Of a DNA stretch of 64,000 nucleotides, positions 11,990-23,453 are shown in pieces (position 1 is the first letter of the stretch; every line of letters starts with the position of its first letter). Made by a program: the position numbers and the translations under genes. The DNA lies in the NCBI GenBank assembly GCA_009599575.1, contig VWND01000005.1:930001-994000 (forward strand). The letters run 5' to 3'. The notes beneath the pieces were generated by a model. It ran no database searches and was not told the origin of the DNA. It saw only the letters and a program-made list of their open reading frames with translations. Source of the DNA: Blumeriella jaapii (lineage: Eukaryota; Ascomycota; Leotiomycetes; Helotiales; Drepanopezizaceae).

Positions 11990-12837
11990 ATGTCGGACCT
12001 CGCCCACAACGCTGACGACGCCGTCCCCTCCATCGAGACGGATGCGGGTGCGCCAAACGGCCTGCAGAACGCAAAAGACGCTGTGATCAACAGTGAGGTG
12101 CGTAGCTCGCCCCTCCCAACGTGTTCTTTCTCTCCATCCGGGACGCTGACCTGACTTGAGTAGTGCACCCACGCTGCGGACTTTCCCGACCTGCCCCCCA
12201 CTGACCACCGTGTTGCCGCAGATGCCTCAGCTGCGGCCGATGCCGTCAAGAACCACCCCATCACCCAGAACGTGGTCAACGGTACGTACGCCATGTGGCG
12301 CGGTGGGAAGCACAACTCGGGTCGAAGGTCGGTGCTGATAACGCAATAGGTCCCGTCGCCGAGAACATCAAGGACCAGACAACCAAGACCTCCCACGAGT
12401 TCTCCAGCCTGGCGGCCTCGCGCACCACTCCCTCCGCTCCGGCTGCTACGGGCCAGCCCCTCACCCACTATCACTCCTTCTTTTCCAGCCTGCTGTCGTG
12501 GGAGCACCCCCGCGCTTCCGGCATTGCCTACGTCGCAACCGTCCTCTTCATCTTCGCCGCCCGATACCTCGACATCATCCGATACAGCTTCAAGCTGACC
12601 TACATGGTGCTGGGGATCACGGTTCTGGCGGAGGTTCTAGGAAAGGTGCTGATCTCCAGCGGTCTCACCTCCCAGATTAGGCCCAAGAAGTACTACACCG
12701 TTTCTAAGGAGACGCTCAACTCGTTGATTGGTGACGTCCACGAGCTCATTAACTTCTTCGTCATCGAAGCTCAACAAATCGTCTTTGCTGAGAATGTCTT
12801 TGTTTCTGGTGCCGTGAGTAGCATCTCTTCCCCCCCC

Positions 12838-12872
<35 letters not shown>

Positions 12873-13402
12873 CTCTTGCCGGCCCAACTGACATCTTCTA
12901 GGCCTTCATTGCGTCTTTCATCTCGTACTACCTGATCAAGGTCGTTCCTTTCTGGGGTCTTTCACTCATTGGAACCTCGCTGCTCTTCCTCGCCCCACTG
13001 GCCTACAAGACCAACAAGGAGCTCATCGATGAGAGCCTCGCCAAGGCCTGTTCCGTCATCAACCAACAGACAGAGCAAGTCAAGTCCCTCGCCAGCCAGC
13101 AGGCGGCCCGAGCCACCGAGACCACCAAGTCCTTGGTAGGAGACTACTCTGCCAAGGCACAGGAGATGATTGGGAATGCCCGCAACCGTTCCGTGTCCCC
13201 CATGGCCTCCGCGAAACCCGCAAAGCCCGTGAAGACCGAGCCTCTTCAGAACGACACCTCGGCCTATCAGAACGACATCCCGGCCTACCAGGACGAGGAC
13301 TTTCCCGTCGCGCCCAAGAAGTCCGAGTTCGACTTCCCTGCCGCACCCACGGAGGAATTCAAGGCACCAGTCGACGAGGACGAGCCTCTGATCTCTACAT
13401 AA
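11990..13402 (+). CDS. RTN1: Reticulon-like ER membrane-shaping protein
   Basis: Four exons: 11990-12097, 12164-12281, 12350-12813 and 12902-13402, giving 396 residues. The start ATG sits in a CACCATG context. An acidic, Ala-rich N-terminus (about 1-110) leads into a reticulon homology domain beginning near the segment HSFFSSLLSWEHPRASG. It has two long hydrophobic hairpins (around LFIFAARYLDIIRY and AFIASFISYYLIKVVPFWGL) separated by a hydrophilic loop of about 70 residues. The C-terminal tail of about 130 residues is rich in Ala, Pro, Asp and Lys. Reticulons insert hairpins in the outer leaflet of ER tubules and stabilise curvature. The third intron holds a 33-base run of C. Family identity is strong; the exact yeast orthology (Rtn1/Rtn2) is inferred. 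Confidence 0.9.
12839..12871 (+). repeat. Homopolymer C tract in reticulon intron 3
   Basis: Thirty-three consecutive C, preceded by T and seven to eight further C, inside the intron at 12814-12901, about 30 bases before the acceptor. The length is likely to be variable or imprecisely assembled. It lies in the polypyrimidine stretch of the intron. Confidence 0.9.
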
Positions 13403-16361
13403 GTTCTCCGCGCGCCAATCGCGTTCTACAAAACAATGGAAGACCATGATGAGAGAGAGAGAGTCTCACAAGGATAGGTGTGCAAGGGCACACGATTGGT
13501 GGAATTGGCTTTGAGATACGAAACAGCGCTCTCGGACATTATGGACGTGTTCCGTACTTGTCCGGCGGTTGGGTTTCCTAGGGCTCTCTCGGGAGTATGG
13601 CAGAGCTCAGCATGACCTGATGAATCGCTGTTGTATTATGGTGCGTTGCTGGACTCCAGCAAGGCCTTTCTTTTTGCCTGGTTGCTTTTCTACGTTGCGT
13701 TTGCGGTCTTTGATGTGCGGGTGAGGACAACAACTAGGGATGGCTGCTCATTGCTGAGGAGCTCCCCCGCGATTTTCTCACGGTCTTATGCATGGCTTGC
13801 GTACGTGTGTGTGTTCTTAGGTGTAACGCGTGTCCAAGATGATAGCGTTGTGAAAACAGCATGGATTCTTCTTTCGTATTACTATGAACGATTATCCTTC
13901 TTGTACTGTGAACGATACCTAGCCGCCCGCAACTTGAACCACTATAGCAAGATGTTCATTCGGCTTGTTGTGGTGCAGCTCTTCCGCCGCCCTGGAAGCT
14001 GTAATATCCATCTTGACGAAAACCACGCGCTGTGTATGACCTATTCGCGAGGCGGTCTGATGCGATCCGATCCCATGCCAGGTACCAATCAGGCTACCTA
14101 GCGAGCTACATTGCACACTTGAGGTATGTAAGGCAGTTGTGTCCCCCTCCCCTTTCTTCTTCCATTTATCTTCGTCAAGCCATCAATCACAAATACTCAA
14201 GCATTCCCGAACACGGACGGAACCGGACGGCGGGCGCCCTTGTGCAGATCACGCATTGCATTTACTCCATACCTATGGACTGATACTAACCTCCTCGTCT
14301 GTTCGCAGGATTTGATGTGTGCTTTCTCTGCTTTCTCTGCTCTCTCTGCTGCTTTTCTTCTTTTTCTCAACTCAACTCAACTCAGTGCGAATTCAACTCT
14401 GTACGAATTGCGTGTTGCGAACTGATAAGTAATCGCGAGTTGTTATGTGAAACAAAACCAAGTTACGAGCGTATTATTGAAAATTGATTAAACTGATTTG
14501 CAAAATAACCGTATTTGAATTCAAGAACTGTAGTCAATTGTTCTGTCAGACTGCAAATAAACTTTGCACTAACTTTGAATCAAAACGGGATTCAATTCTC
14601 AAAGTTTGTTCATTCAAAGATCAGCTTTACGAAACTGTTTTGGTAGCGTGTTCAAAACTCGCCTTCGCCTATGCTATGTACTGTAAAACACAACAATCTG
14701 CATCACTTTTTGCTTAACAACATTAAAGTTGAACTCATACCATCAACGTTGCAAAATGATCAGTACGGGATCATAACCTTGTTTGCCACAAACATGTAAT
14801 GCGTCAAAGACTGCCCATCTTATTATGCATTGTCATCAATTTATTTTCCGGTCTTTTTATCAACCTTCCAAAACAGAATCAGCTTTTGAAATTATGAAGC
14901 TGTAACTCATAACTTTCGTACCGGCTCAAGCTCTATCGGTTGGTGCTACAAATGAAGTGTAATCAAGATCCTGTCGAGCCGACTTGCACCGGCGCTAACA
15001 TAAACGCGATTAGCTCCCGGAATTCCCTTCTCGGCAGTCCGTCTTCGTTGCACTGCTCGAGGACCCTGATCCTGATCTAAGATAAGGAATCGACGCTGGA
15101 CGGACGGCTCGGGCTGCAAGCACAAGCACCGGAATGGGGACTATAGCCGCTGGCGTGTTGGCCTTCCCGCTGTGGACTTGGCCGCTTTGGGAAAGTATAA
15201 GTGCGGGAGATCTCCTCGGGCGGGGGTTGCTTGATTTGGCGTGTCAAGAGTGTGTTTGTTCATTTACGTCGTGAACTGCTCGAGCTCGGGAGATGCTATG
15301 GGAATACGATACGTAGGACATATGTAAAGCTAGCTCGCAAAAGCTGGAGGAGGTGTTCGTACAGTGGATGGATTGGATGAAGAAGTTACGACACGGCCAG
15401 TGAAGCGAGGATGTTTTGCATTCCGAGGAATAAGCGAGACCACCCACCGATCAATGTCAGAACGAAGGGACTGTTGAAGGCCTCGCTCCTTTCGAATATT
15501 ATACCGTTGTCCATAGGATTCCGACTTCGCCAGTGTCAATGGCTTCTTAACAAAGCAGGATAGCCTGTTGTGAAAACAAAAACAAACCGGAGTTTCTCGC
15601 GCCGTCCAAATTACCACAGTGCTATTGGATATATACATTCACGTTCCGTAAATCAGAACACACGCCGGCATACCACCGCTTTCCGTAACCCCCTTCAAGC
15701 TCCCTTCAATTGCCTTAACGCCAAAAAACGGAAACAAATCTCGTCGGCCAAGCCGTCGCCACTCGCAATTTGCCCGCCGTCCTCATCATAAGCGTCCCCG
15801 TTACTCGGAGCCGATCTGTCCGATTTTTTTCCCCAGCTTCCGCGTTTCTCTGAGCCGTCGTCGGAAAACATGGCCTGGAAAGTTCTCGACCGAAAAAAGC
15901 CTGGCCTACTCAGCTTGCAAATCCGTGCTCACATACGAGGTGCACATGTCCGTGGAGAGAAGGAACGTACGTATCCGTAGTTGGCTTGCAATCCAATCAC
16001 GGCGTGTAACAACACCCTAGGCTTCCATTTTCTACAGATCAGGAATTTTGATACGGGTCTTCAGAGGTGGCCTCATGCCTTCCGCTTAGATTGCAAAGCT
16101 CATAAACGACTTAAACTGCCTGGTTTGTCGTGTCTCGGCAATAGCTTGTTTTCTAGTACTTCAAACTCTCAAATATAAAGGCATTCGCTAGTCTGTGAGT
16201 TTCAGTAAAGCCTTTGTTGCCCAGATCTAGCGGAACGATCAAATTAGTCCCCAGTAGTTAACTCATCTATAGACAGGAGCCATATTCTCTCCTCAACCGG
16301 AATCAAGTAACGGCCGTGCAGGTTCTCCTTCAGAGAACGAGTTCCAAGTAGGCTGTTCACC
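13403..16361. other. Long non-coding spacer between convergent RTN1 and MFS genes
   Basis: No supported gene in about 3 kb. The 156-codon open frame at 13631-14101 has no domain and odd composition. A CTTTCTCTG/CTCAACT microrepeat cluster lies at 14320-14385. From about 14,400 to 14,960 the sequence is somewhat more AT-rich, perhaps an old eroded repeat that I cannot identify. The stretch at 15,600-16,200 has only short open frames. Confidence 0.5.
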
Positions 16362-17825
16362 CTAGCGCTCAGAACGCTCTCTCAGCTCTTCCTCGTCAGG
16401 CTCCCGCCGCTCGTCAGCAGCCGCAGCCGTTCCTCCAACCTCACCTTTCTCTTCGTGCTGATACAGCTTCATGTTCACAAACATGGCGAACAAACCCAAG
16501 TCGTACGCGATTCGCAACGCTCCGGCCGCGACAAACGCGATCCAAAACCTGTGCCGCCCGGCCAGCACGCCCGTGACGGTCGGTCCCGCAGCGGAAGCCA
16601 GCGTCCGGAAGACGCTGGTGATGCCCATGACGGCTGTCCGCTCCTCGGGCTTGACTACGGCGGCGATGAACGCCGAGCGCGGCGCCTGATCCATGTTGTT
16701 CAGCGCGGTACGGACCATGAGCAGAATGACCGTCATCACGAGAGTGGCGGGGAGCGGGAAGAGCAGGACCGCGGCGCTGGACGGGAGGTGCGTGAAGACC
16801 ATCGTGTTGACGAGCCCGAGCCGGCGACAGAGCGGCGAGGCGAAGATCGTGGAGATGAAGGAGAGGAAGTAGCTGATCGACGTGATGTCGCCCAGCGTCG
16901 ACTTCGTCGCGTGAAACTTCTGGTCCACGTAGTACGTCGTCAACGTGTAGGGCGTCATGCCGTCGGCCAGAGAATCCGCGATCAGCAGGATCCAGAGTTT
17001 GTACATGGTCCCCCGAGTCTCGGGCGAGATCTGGGCGAAGAGACTCGGCTTCTTGTGATCCGCGATCGGGCTCGCCGGGGGCGTCTCGTCTCGCGCCTCG
17101 GCCTCCGCGCTGCTCTCATCCTCGTCGAGCAGACCGCCTGCTTCCTCTGTTGTCTTTTCTTCGCTCTTCGGAGCTTCGCAGTTCTCGCTTAGCAGGGCCA
17201 TGAAAAGCATGTTAAGCACTCCCACGGCCGAGTAGACCCAAAACACGGCGTGGTAGGCTCTCAAGAGCGTCCATCCATCCAAGTGTTGGAGGTAATGGAT
17301 GACCCGCCCACTGGCCTCTGTTCCCACCGATTGACCCAGCGTCGCCACCGTCACGTACCAGCTCAACACATCCGCCCGGGACTTGGGCCCAGTCAAGGTC
17401 GACAGAATGGATTCTTCGATGGCGCGGAAGGGCCCAAAGTCGCCGCCCGTCGCACTGATCACCCCCACGACGGCGCCGAACAACAGGATCCAGTAATTCT
17501 CAAAGTAAGCGAAAACCGCTCCGGAGGCCATCATCATGACCGAGCCAGCGAGCAGGACTCGCCGCCGCCCGAACCGATCCGCGATCGAGGTCAGGAGGAC
17601 GGAGAGCAGGACATCGCCCAGAAGCGTCAAGGTCATGAAGATGCCAATATACGTGTCGGAGAATTCGAGCTCCGAGAAGAACAGAGCCAGGATGAGCGCG
17701 ACCGTGCCGAAAGCGACCATGCGGCAACATCGCGCCCCGATGATGAGCCAGGCATCGCGGCCTGTGTAAACAGAGTGAAGACCGAGTTCTCGGTATATCC
17801 ATTGGATCTTGGCGAGGACAACCAT
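16362..17825 (-). CDS. Major facilitator superfamily transporter, uncharacterised fungal type
   Basis: An intronless frame of 487 residues from the ATG at 17825, chosen for its good context (ACGATGG) and because the family-like start (MVVLAKIQWIYRELGLHS) begins there; the frame stays open to an ATG at 17963. Two halves of about six helices each are joined by an acidic, Glu/Asp/Ser-rich cytoplasmic loop of about 60 residues. The MFS motif A is present after helix 2 (ADRFGRRRVLLAGS). The C-terminal tail is charged (Glu/Arg-rich). The substrate is unknown; proton-coupled export or import of small molecules is the family role. Neighbouring genes give no clue to its substrate. Confidence 0.88.
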   Translation of the reverse strand: MVVLAKIQWIYRELGLHSVYTGRDAWLIIGARCCRMVAFGTVALILALFFSELEFSDTYIGIFMTLTLLGDVLLSVLLTSIADRFGRRRVLLAGSVMMMASGAVFAYFENYWILLFGAVVGVISATGGDFGPFRAIEESILSTLTGPKSRADVLSWYVTVATLGQSVGTEASGRVIHYLQHLDGWTLLRAYHAVFWVYSAVGVLNMLFMALLSENCEAPKSEEKTTEEAGGLLDEDESSAEAEARDETPPASPIADHKKPSLFAQISPETRGTMYKLWILLIADSLADGMTPYTLTTYYVDQKFHATKSTLGDITSISYFLSFISTIFASPLCRRLGLVNTMVFTHLPSSAAVLLFPLPATLVMTVILLMVRTALNNMDQAPRSAFIAAVVKPEERTAVMGITSVFRTLASAAGPTVTGVLAGRHRFWIAFVAAGALRIAYDLGLFAMFVNMKLYQHEEKGEVGGTAAAADERREPDEEELRERSER

Positions 17826-18611
17826 CGTAACTTTGGATTGTTGAGGGAAGCGTGGACACAGTGCCCGAGAACCGTAAGTAGGCAGGCGATGCTTCTTTTG
17901 TTCAAGGGAGTAAGTACGCATCTGTGGCAAGTCACGCGAGCGGCGTAGTGTATAGCAGAACACATTTGCGACTCTGATTGGAGGACAAGTCCTGCTTCAT
18001 AGACACGAGTTGGTCGAGTCAGAGCAAAGGTGGGGTAAGTACAAGTAGCGGAGTATATTTGCAGTGCTAGAGCCGGCCAACGGCATCAGCGGATCGTGAT
18101 GCTCAGGTCAAGATACGTAAAGTGGCTAATGGGTAGAGCGGAGGCATGCTTCCGTCTCAAAAACATGTCCAGCGACCACCCTTGTACTGAAAAAGGACCT
18201 ATTGGGTTCTTTTGATCCTTGCATTGCTGGGAAAAGAGAACTTGCACCAGAGTGTTGTGGGTTATGAATGCCATGTGAACTAGCACTTGTACAGTAGACT
18301 CCAATAGTCTCGAAACTTCAAGACTTGCAAAACAAGTGAAATTTGTAGCAGAAAAACGTTCCTCCCGTGAATCAAAGGTTGGACACTCGAAGAAGGACGA
18401 TGCGGAATATTGCAAAGAGCGGTGAGCCATCTCGGGAAAAGTCCGAGTTTGAGTTGAGCACGGAGAGATGTGGGATGTTGTGAAGAAAAACAAACTCCTG
18501 CAAAGAAAGACGAATTCTCGAAATGTACAGTAGGGGTGGCCCCTAGTATTTGAAACATTATCTATACACAATTAGACATAGATCTTACAGTTTTACTTGC
18601 CTTCAGAGTAT
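17826..18611. other. Spacer between the MFS and MTG2 genes
   Basis: This is the MFS promoter side and the 3' flank of MTG2. The 161-codon minus-strand frame at 18086-18571 has no recognisable domain and lacks support. One CTGTACAGTAG motif occurs near 18288. Confidence 0.5.
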
Positions 18612-20243
18612 TTAGTCATCCAGCAATTCCACAGTCCACTCTGTGATCTTGTCCACCCCATGCCCATTGATAGCACTGACCGGAATAGCCTCGACCTTGC
18701 CCGTCCAGCAGTTCGTCTGCCCACTAGGATGCTGCTCATCACCGGCATTAATCCTCGCCAAATAGCCCCTTAAACTCTCGAAATTCTCCTTGGTGCCCTC
18801 CAAATCCGCCTTCGTAGCAACGACAAACCAAGGCTTGCGAACGATACTCGGGATCTCAGGTGCCAAAGGGTTTTCGAACGTCGGTCCGTTAGGAATGACA
18901 ATCGTCTCTTGCCTGTTCGCCAGTGCATCTTCGGGCGAGGTAAATGGCGACCAGTGCACGATAGGATTGACCTTCTCCCTCTCCTCGACGATCTTCAGGC
19001 GCTCGTACTCGCCAACTTCTTTCCAAAGACCCCTGAGAGCTGTGATGGCGTCACCTTTAGAAAGATCGACGACGAAAGCGAGAACGCGAGCGCGCTCAAC
19101 GTGTCGCAGAAAGGAGACACCAAGGCCCTTATCGAGGTGTGCGTCTTCTATGAGGCCGGGGATATCGGCGATGGTGAAGTGAGTGCGTGGTTCGCCGTCG
19201 GCGTATTGGGACCGAGCGAGAGGGCGGCCTTTGTGGTCGTCGAGGACTACAGTGCCGATGTTAGGCTGGAGGGTTGTAAATGCCCAGTTGCCCACTCGAG
19301 CTCGGCTCCTGCTCATGGCTCGCAAAAGTGTACTCTTTCCTGCGTTCGGAAGCCCCACGAGTCCAACGTCGGCAAGTAGCTTCAGCTCCAGTTCTAGTAC
19401 AATCTTGACGCCCTGCTCCCCCTTCGTAGCAAACTTGGGCCTGGGCACCGATTTCGTACAGAAATGCGGATTCCCCAAGCCTCCCATAGCACCAGCTACG
19501 AGCAACAACGGCCTCTCCATAGGCTTGCTCAGGTCCAATGATATCGGCGCCTGAGCCTGCGCCATCATCAGTGGACTCTTCCTCCCTCTAGGCAGCGAAG
19601 GAAATTCCGCAGTCGCAACATCCTCTGGCGTGATGGCAGGATAGAGCAACCACTTCTCCCTACTCCATTTCCAAGGTCCAGACCCATCGACGGCATCTGC
19701 TTTCCCAGCTTCGAGCTTCATCCGCTCCTCTTCAATGGCTACCGGGTCGATGCGCTCGATCTCCCGTACGACTGTCCCTACCGGAACCTCCATGATGATA
19801 TCGTCGCCGCGTTCCCCGCCTCTGTTCTTGCCCTGACCGTTCATCCCACGCCCGGCGCGGAGAATGTTTCGCCGGGCCAGTTTATGGAGGGAGGTTTCGC
19901 CGCGCATGGCTTGAATGTAGAGATGTCCTCCCGTCCCACCATCGCCGCCGTTCGCAGGACCTGCCTCGATGTATTTCTCGCGCAAGAAGGATATACAGCC
20001 ATGGCCACCATTGCCGGCATACAACGTCACCGTCGCGCGATCGGTGAAGATGGTGCGAGAGTAGTCGGTCGGTGGAGGATTGAGATGGGAACCTTCCTCA
20101 GGAAGTTGAACGTGGTGGGGTGTCGTTGATTCATGGCGGCGGGTGCCCCGGGGTTGGAAGAGAGCCCTCGAGGTCTGTGAGAGGAGAGATGGGTAGAGGA
20201 AGGGCGTCAATGTAGCGTGCAGTATCGAAGATCGTGATGGCAT
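18612..20243 (-). CDS. MTG2: Mitochondrial Obg-family GTPase
   Basis: A single exon of 543 residues from the ATG at 20243. The frame is open to an ATG at 20387, but the downstream start gives a typical mitochondrial presequence (Arg/Ser-rich, no acids, about 35 residues). The Obg glycine-rich fold spans roughly residues 65-290 and contains a charged insertion of about 85 residues as in other fungal Mtg2 proteins. The G domain follows: G1 GLPNAGKST near 297, G3 DIPGLIE near 360, G4 TKAD, and G5 VSAING near the C-terminus. Obg/Mtg2 proteins act in late assembly of the large mitochondrial ribosomal subunit at the inner membrane. All nucleotide-binding motifs are intact. Confidence 0.92.
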   Translation of the reverse strand: MPSRSSILHATLTPFLYPSLLSQTSRALFQPRGTRRHESTTPHHVQLPEEGSHLNPPPTDYSRTIFTDRATVTLYAGNGGHGCISFLREKYIEAGPANGGDGGTGGHLYIQAMRGETSLHKLARRNILRAGRGMNGQGKNRGGERGDDIIMEVPVGTVVREIERIDPVAIEEERMKLEAGKADAVDGSGPWKWSREKWLLYPAITPEDVATAEFPSLPRGRKSPLMMAQAQAPISLDLSKPMERPLLLVAGAMGGLGNPHFCTKSVPRPKFATKGEQGVKIVLELELKLLADVGLVGLPNAGKSTLLRAMSRSRARVGNWAFTTLQPNIGTVVLDDHKGRPLARSQYADGEPRTHFTIADIPGLIEDAHLDKGLGVSFLRHVERARVLAFVVDLSKGDAITALRGLWKEVGEYERLKIVEEREKVNPIVHWSPFTSPEDALANRQETIVIPNGPTFENPLAPEIPSIVRKPWFVVATKADLEGTKENFESLRGYLARINAGDEQHPSGQTNCWTGKVEAIPVSAINGHGVDKITEWTVELLDD

Positions 20244-21591
20244 TTCTCTCGAAGTCTCCCTCTGATCGACGGACGGGATGCTCGCGGTAGAAATATATGG
20301 GCTGTACTGTACATTCAGTGCGTGCTGGCGTGCTTGAGAATTGGGACGGTTGATATTCGATGCGCCATGGTCGTTGTCGTTCGCCATACGAATTGCGCCA
20401 GTGTGATCAATGGCGGCCGTATCAAAATATGCATGGATGCACTACACGTTACTGCACATAAATGTGCACATAACTATGCACACAGTACTGTACTGTAGAC
20501 GGATTGATCCTATCCCCTCGGCTCGGGTATCAGTCGCTACGCTTGTTTGTTTGTTTATTTTCGCTCGTCTCGCTAGACTCGAGTGTTTTACTCTCGTGCT
20601 TTATCACAGTGCCATCTGGTGCTGCCCGCTCCTTGTCCTGCTCAGGCACCTCTCTCTTACAGTGAAGTACTACATACAGTAGTACTATGGTACACTTCAG
20701 GGACTCAAGGTTCATCTTCTCCAGCTCGGAGCTGCACCTAATGCTGCACGTCTGTGTTCTTGCCAACCGACCCCCTTGAAAACCCCATGATATGCCGCCC
20801 TTGCTCGGGCCTGCAGCAGCGGACTTGCGCACGCGATAGCCAGCTCGCAGCACCACTCGAGCGACTCGAGCGACTCGAGCCACGACACCGCCCTTGCTCG
20901 TTGCAAAGTAAAAGAGACTCCACTCTGGCCAGCACAAAGACCGACGATGGCATGACATCGCGCTTCGCTTGCTGCCCTGCAACTCGAGCTGTCCGCGCTG
21001 CGCTGCGCTGCGAATGCCTTCACTTCATACCTCCTTTCCCCCGTCCCATTTTGCCTGCTGGCACGTCGTTAGCTGCTAGCCGGCCTCTCTCTCCTATCTT
21101 CCAACAACATTAACATCCCCTCTTTGCCCTTTCTCGGGGACTCGGCCTAGGACGTGGCATGCTATATGTCCTTGGAAGACCTGCTACCAAGGTGCTGAGC
21201 TTTGTACTGTGCTTCTCGGCCCTCGACAGGGAAGCGTGATCGAGATATCCAGACAGCAAGCAGGTGGGTGATCCTGATGTCTCTCTCTCTTGCACACTCC
21301 TCTTCCAGGCCCTCGTGCTCATGACTTGCCTCGCCGTGCACTTCTGTCCATCATGCGGGCGCTCAAATGAGCCCTCTATTGTTCCTCTCCATGTACAAGA
21401 GACGCGCCTCTCTTCATTCAGTCCTTGTCGACAGCCAACCACCCGGATGAAGATCCTCTCTCCTTGCTCTCAAAGTTCCCCACATATCTAGCTATATATC
21501 CAGCTTGGACCTTGCACCAGCTATGCCGAAATGTCCTCGTCCAGAAGTCATGTTGATCAAGCACAGCAGAAGTAGAAGGCCGGTCAAGATC
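20244..21591. other. Divergent spacer between MTG2 and the cysteine-cluster protein gene
   Basis: No supported gene. It carries CTGTACTGTAC-type motifs near 20299, 20484 and 20659, and a threefold GAGCGACTC(GA) tandem near 20858-20885. Many short open frames overlap on both strands without domain content. It presumably holds both promoters. Confidence 0.5.
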
Positions 21592-22429
21592 ATGGATCCC
21601 GACTGTGCTATTTGTAGCCAGCCGGCCCTGGCTCAATGTGAGTGCGAGGCCAAGGGCCTGGACATTGCTGTCCGGCAGGCCGAGCAAAGGATGATGGCGG
21701 GCATATTCAGTGACATCCGGTATGTTGCTATAAACCCCTCCCCTAGCCTTGACATTGAGCCTGATAAGTCTGAGACGGAGTTTGGTGTCATCGTACTGCT
21801 TCTTTCCCCCTAGCACCAAAGATTTCTAATGAAGAGCCAACACTGATACTTAGATTTCCGTCAGCGCCTGGGTCCGCGGACATGCTCAAGACTACATCCT
21901 CTCTTACTTTGGCATGCTCACGACGCGGCGCAAAGACCAGCACGCCTCCGACATCCATCGAATCACCGAACGCGCCGCCTATTATTACCGGGCTCGTCCC
22001 CATCCGTCCGAAATCGCGGCCGTAGATGCAGAGCTCAAGCGTGGCATTGATGAGGACTGGAAGGCTTCCGTGCAGCGGTACCCTGAAATCCTGGAATACT
22101 TCTACGGGCTGGTTGACCTGAATCTGCCCGGGGACGATGAGCCGGGAGTAAGGGATCCGCCGCTGAGTGCTCTTGGGGGTATCGGGAGGGAGCGGAAGGT
22201 CAGGTTGAGGGAGCCGAGTGAGATTGAGGAGAGGAGGGCGGACGAGAGGAGGAGAAGGAGGAGGAGTCGAGGAGAGAGAATTAGTGATGCGGCGATGGAG
22301 GAGATGGGGAGAGCAATAAGGGCTCCTCCGCCGCCGACGGCTGTTGCAGGACGGGATAGCAGGGGAAGGCCCGGCCCCATGTATGCGCCGCCTATGGGTG
22401 GCTATGGATTCGTGCAGCCGGGGTATTGA
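21592..22429 (+). CDS. Conserved fungal protein with N-terminal CxxC-x7-CxC cluster, function unknown
   Basis: Two exons, 21592-21719 and 21865-22429, join in phase across a 145-bp GT-AG intron to give 230 residues. The start is placed at the ATG opening MDPDCAIC; an in-frame ATG lies upstream at 21505, but the family, as I recall it, starts here. The first 20 residues carry a CxxC and a CxC pair that could bind a metal, followed by a helical segment with conserved-looking WVRGHAQDYIL and KRGIDEDWKASVQRYPE stretches. The C-terminus is a disordered tail with a long Arg/Glu run (about residues 165-185) and a Pro/Gly-rich end. I recognise it as a widespread Pezizomycotina hypothetical protein; no function is assigned. 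Confidence 0.78.
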
Positions 22430-23453
22430 ACCGAGACCTTGGTGCAAGGGACGAGGCATACCGTGGGAACAGAGCGACCAACCGAAGAGACCGAGAACGA
22501 TTAGAGGGACACAAGAGGTTGGACATCGTAGGAAAGTAAACCAGACCGAGGAAGATCTCACGAGGGGGCTGCTATGAGCCAAGATGTTGGAACCCTTAGA
22601 CGAAATGGGAAGGTATGGGAGCTAGGGAGCGAGACGCGACATGGCTGAACGAAGTTACGGATTCCCTTCTTCTACTCCTCTTCTTCCTCCTCCTCCTCCC
22701 CCCCTCTCTCCCAAAATGGTACGGCAGGTTGTAGCGTAGCACAGCATAGACAGCATAGCACCGGCGTTCAGCATTCTTTCCTCTTGAATAGAACAAATTG
22801 AAACCCATCAACTGTCTCAATCAATTGTCCGTGTACTTCAAGTGACAATGCCATAGCTGGCACCTGCTGGGAGAGTTGGGCTCAGAGCTCGGGATGCGGA
22901 ACTCGGAACACCTAGATTCGTAGCTCTCGTCCACGTTAATTAGTTCCAGGCTTTTAAGTGTCAATCGAGTACATTAGGTTACTTTTAGGGAACGCGGACG
23001 TGGCACAGCTCTCGATGGTGGAGCTAAGTGTTCTTTTCGTTCTTGGGGTGTCTGTTTCACACTCACAAGCGAGGTTCATCACAATATCACGTCCTTCTAT
23101 GATAGGCAAGGTAGACAGAGCAACGCAGATTAATAGGCCACGAACTAAGCATCTGGCGCCGAGGATGCAAGTATGTATGGCTGAACGATTCCTAGTCTGA
23201 TCCAACGCTACCGATCGATCATTTGGGCCCGGCACTGTTGTGCTGCATTTCCGCTTCCACGCGAAGAAGCAACACCCAGCCCGACCTGAAGTACAAGTAA
23301 CAAAGTTGAACGTTTCGTTCCGTTCCCTTCCTTTCCCAGCAGCAGCAATGCTAAACGACTTTTGGCTTCAGACCCAGAAACTTGTGTCCCTATTTTGAGG
23401 TGTTGGAGAGAAGAGAAGAGAAGAGAAGAAAATCGTAAATAGAGCACTGAGGT
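22430..23453. other. Spacer between convergent genes
   Basis: It contains the 3' flanks of the cysteine-cluster gene and of BFR1. There is a CCT/CTT-rich tract at 22680-22705 and an AGAGA-type microrepeat at 23405-23430. No gene is supported. Confidence 0.5.

Noticed and set aside
11407..12208. Several overlapping frames of 100-220 codons around the reticulon leader
   Set aside because: Produced by CA-, CT- and CTC-rich promoter/5' UTR sequence; the spliced reticulon model explains the start at 11990.
13631..14101. 156-codon plus-strand frame
   Set aside because: No recognisable domain or splice partner; composition like the surrounding spacer.
16455..17192. 245-codon plus-strand frame rich in Arg, Asp and Glu
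   Set aside because: Antisense shadow of the MFS transporter coding exon.
18086..18571. 161-codon minus-strand frame downstream of MTG2
   Set aside because: No domain and no resemblance to a fungal family; likely chance open frame in spacer.
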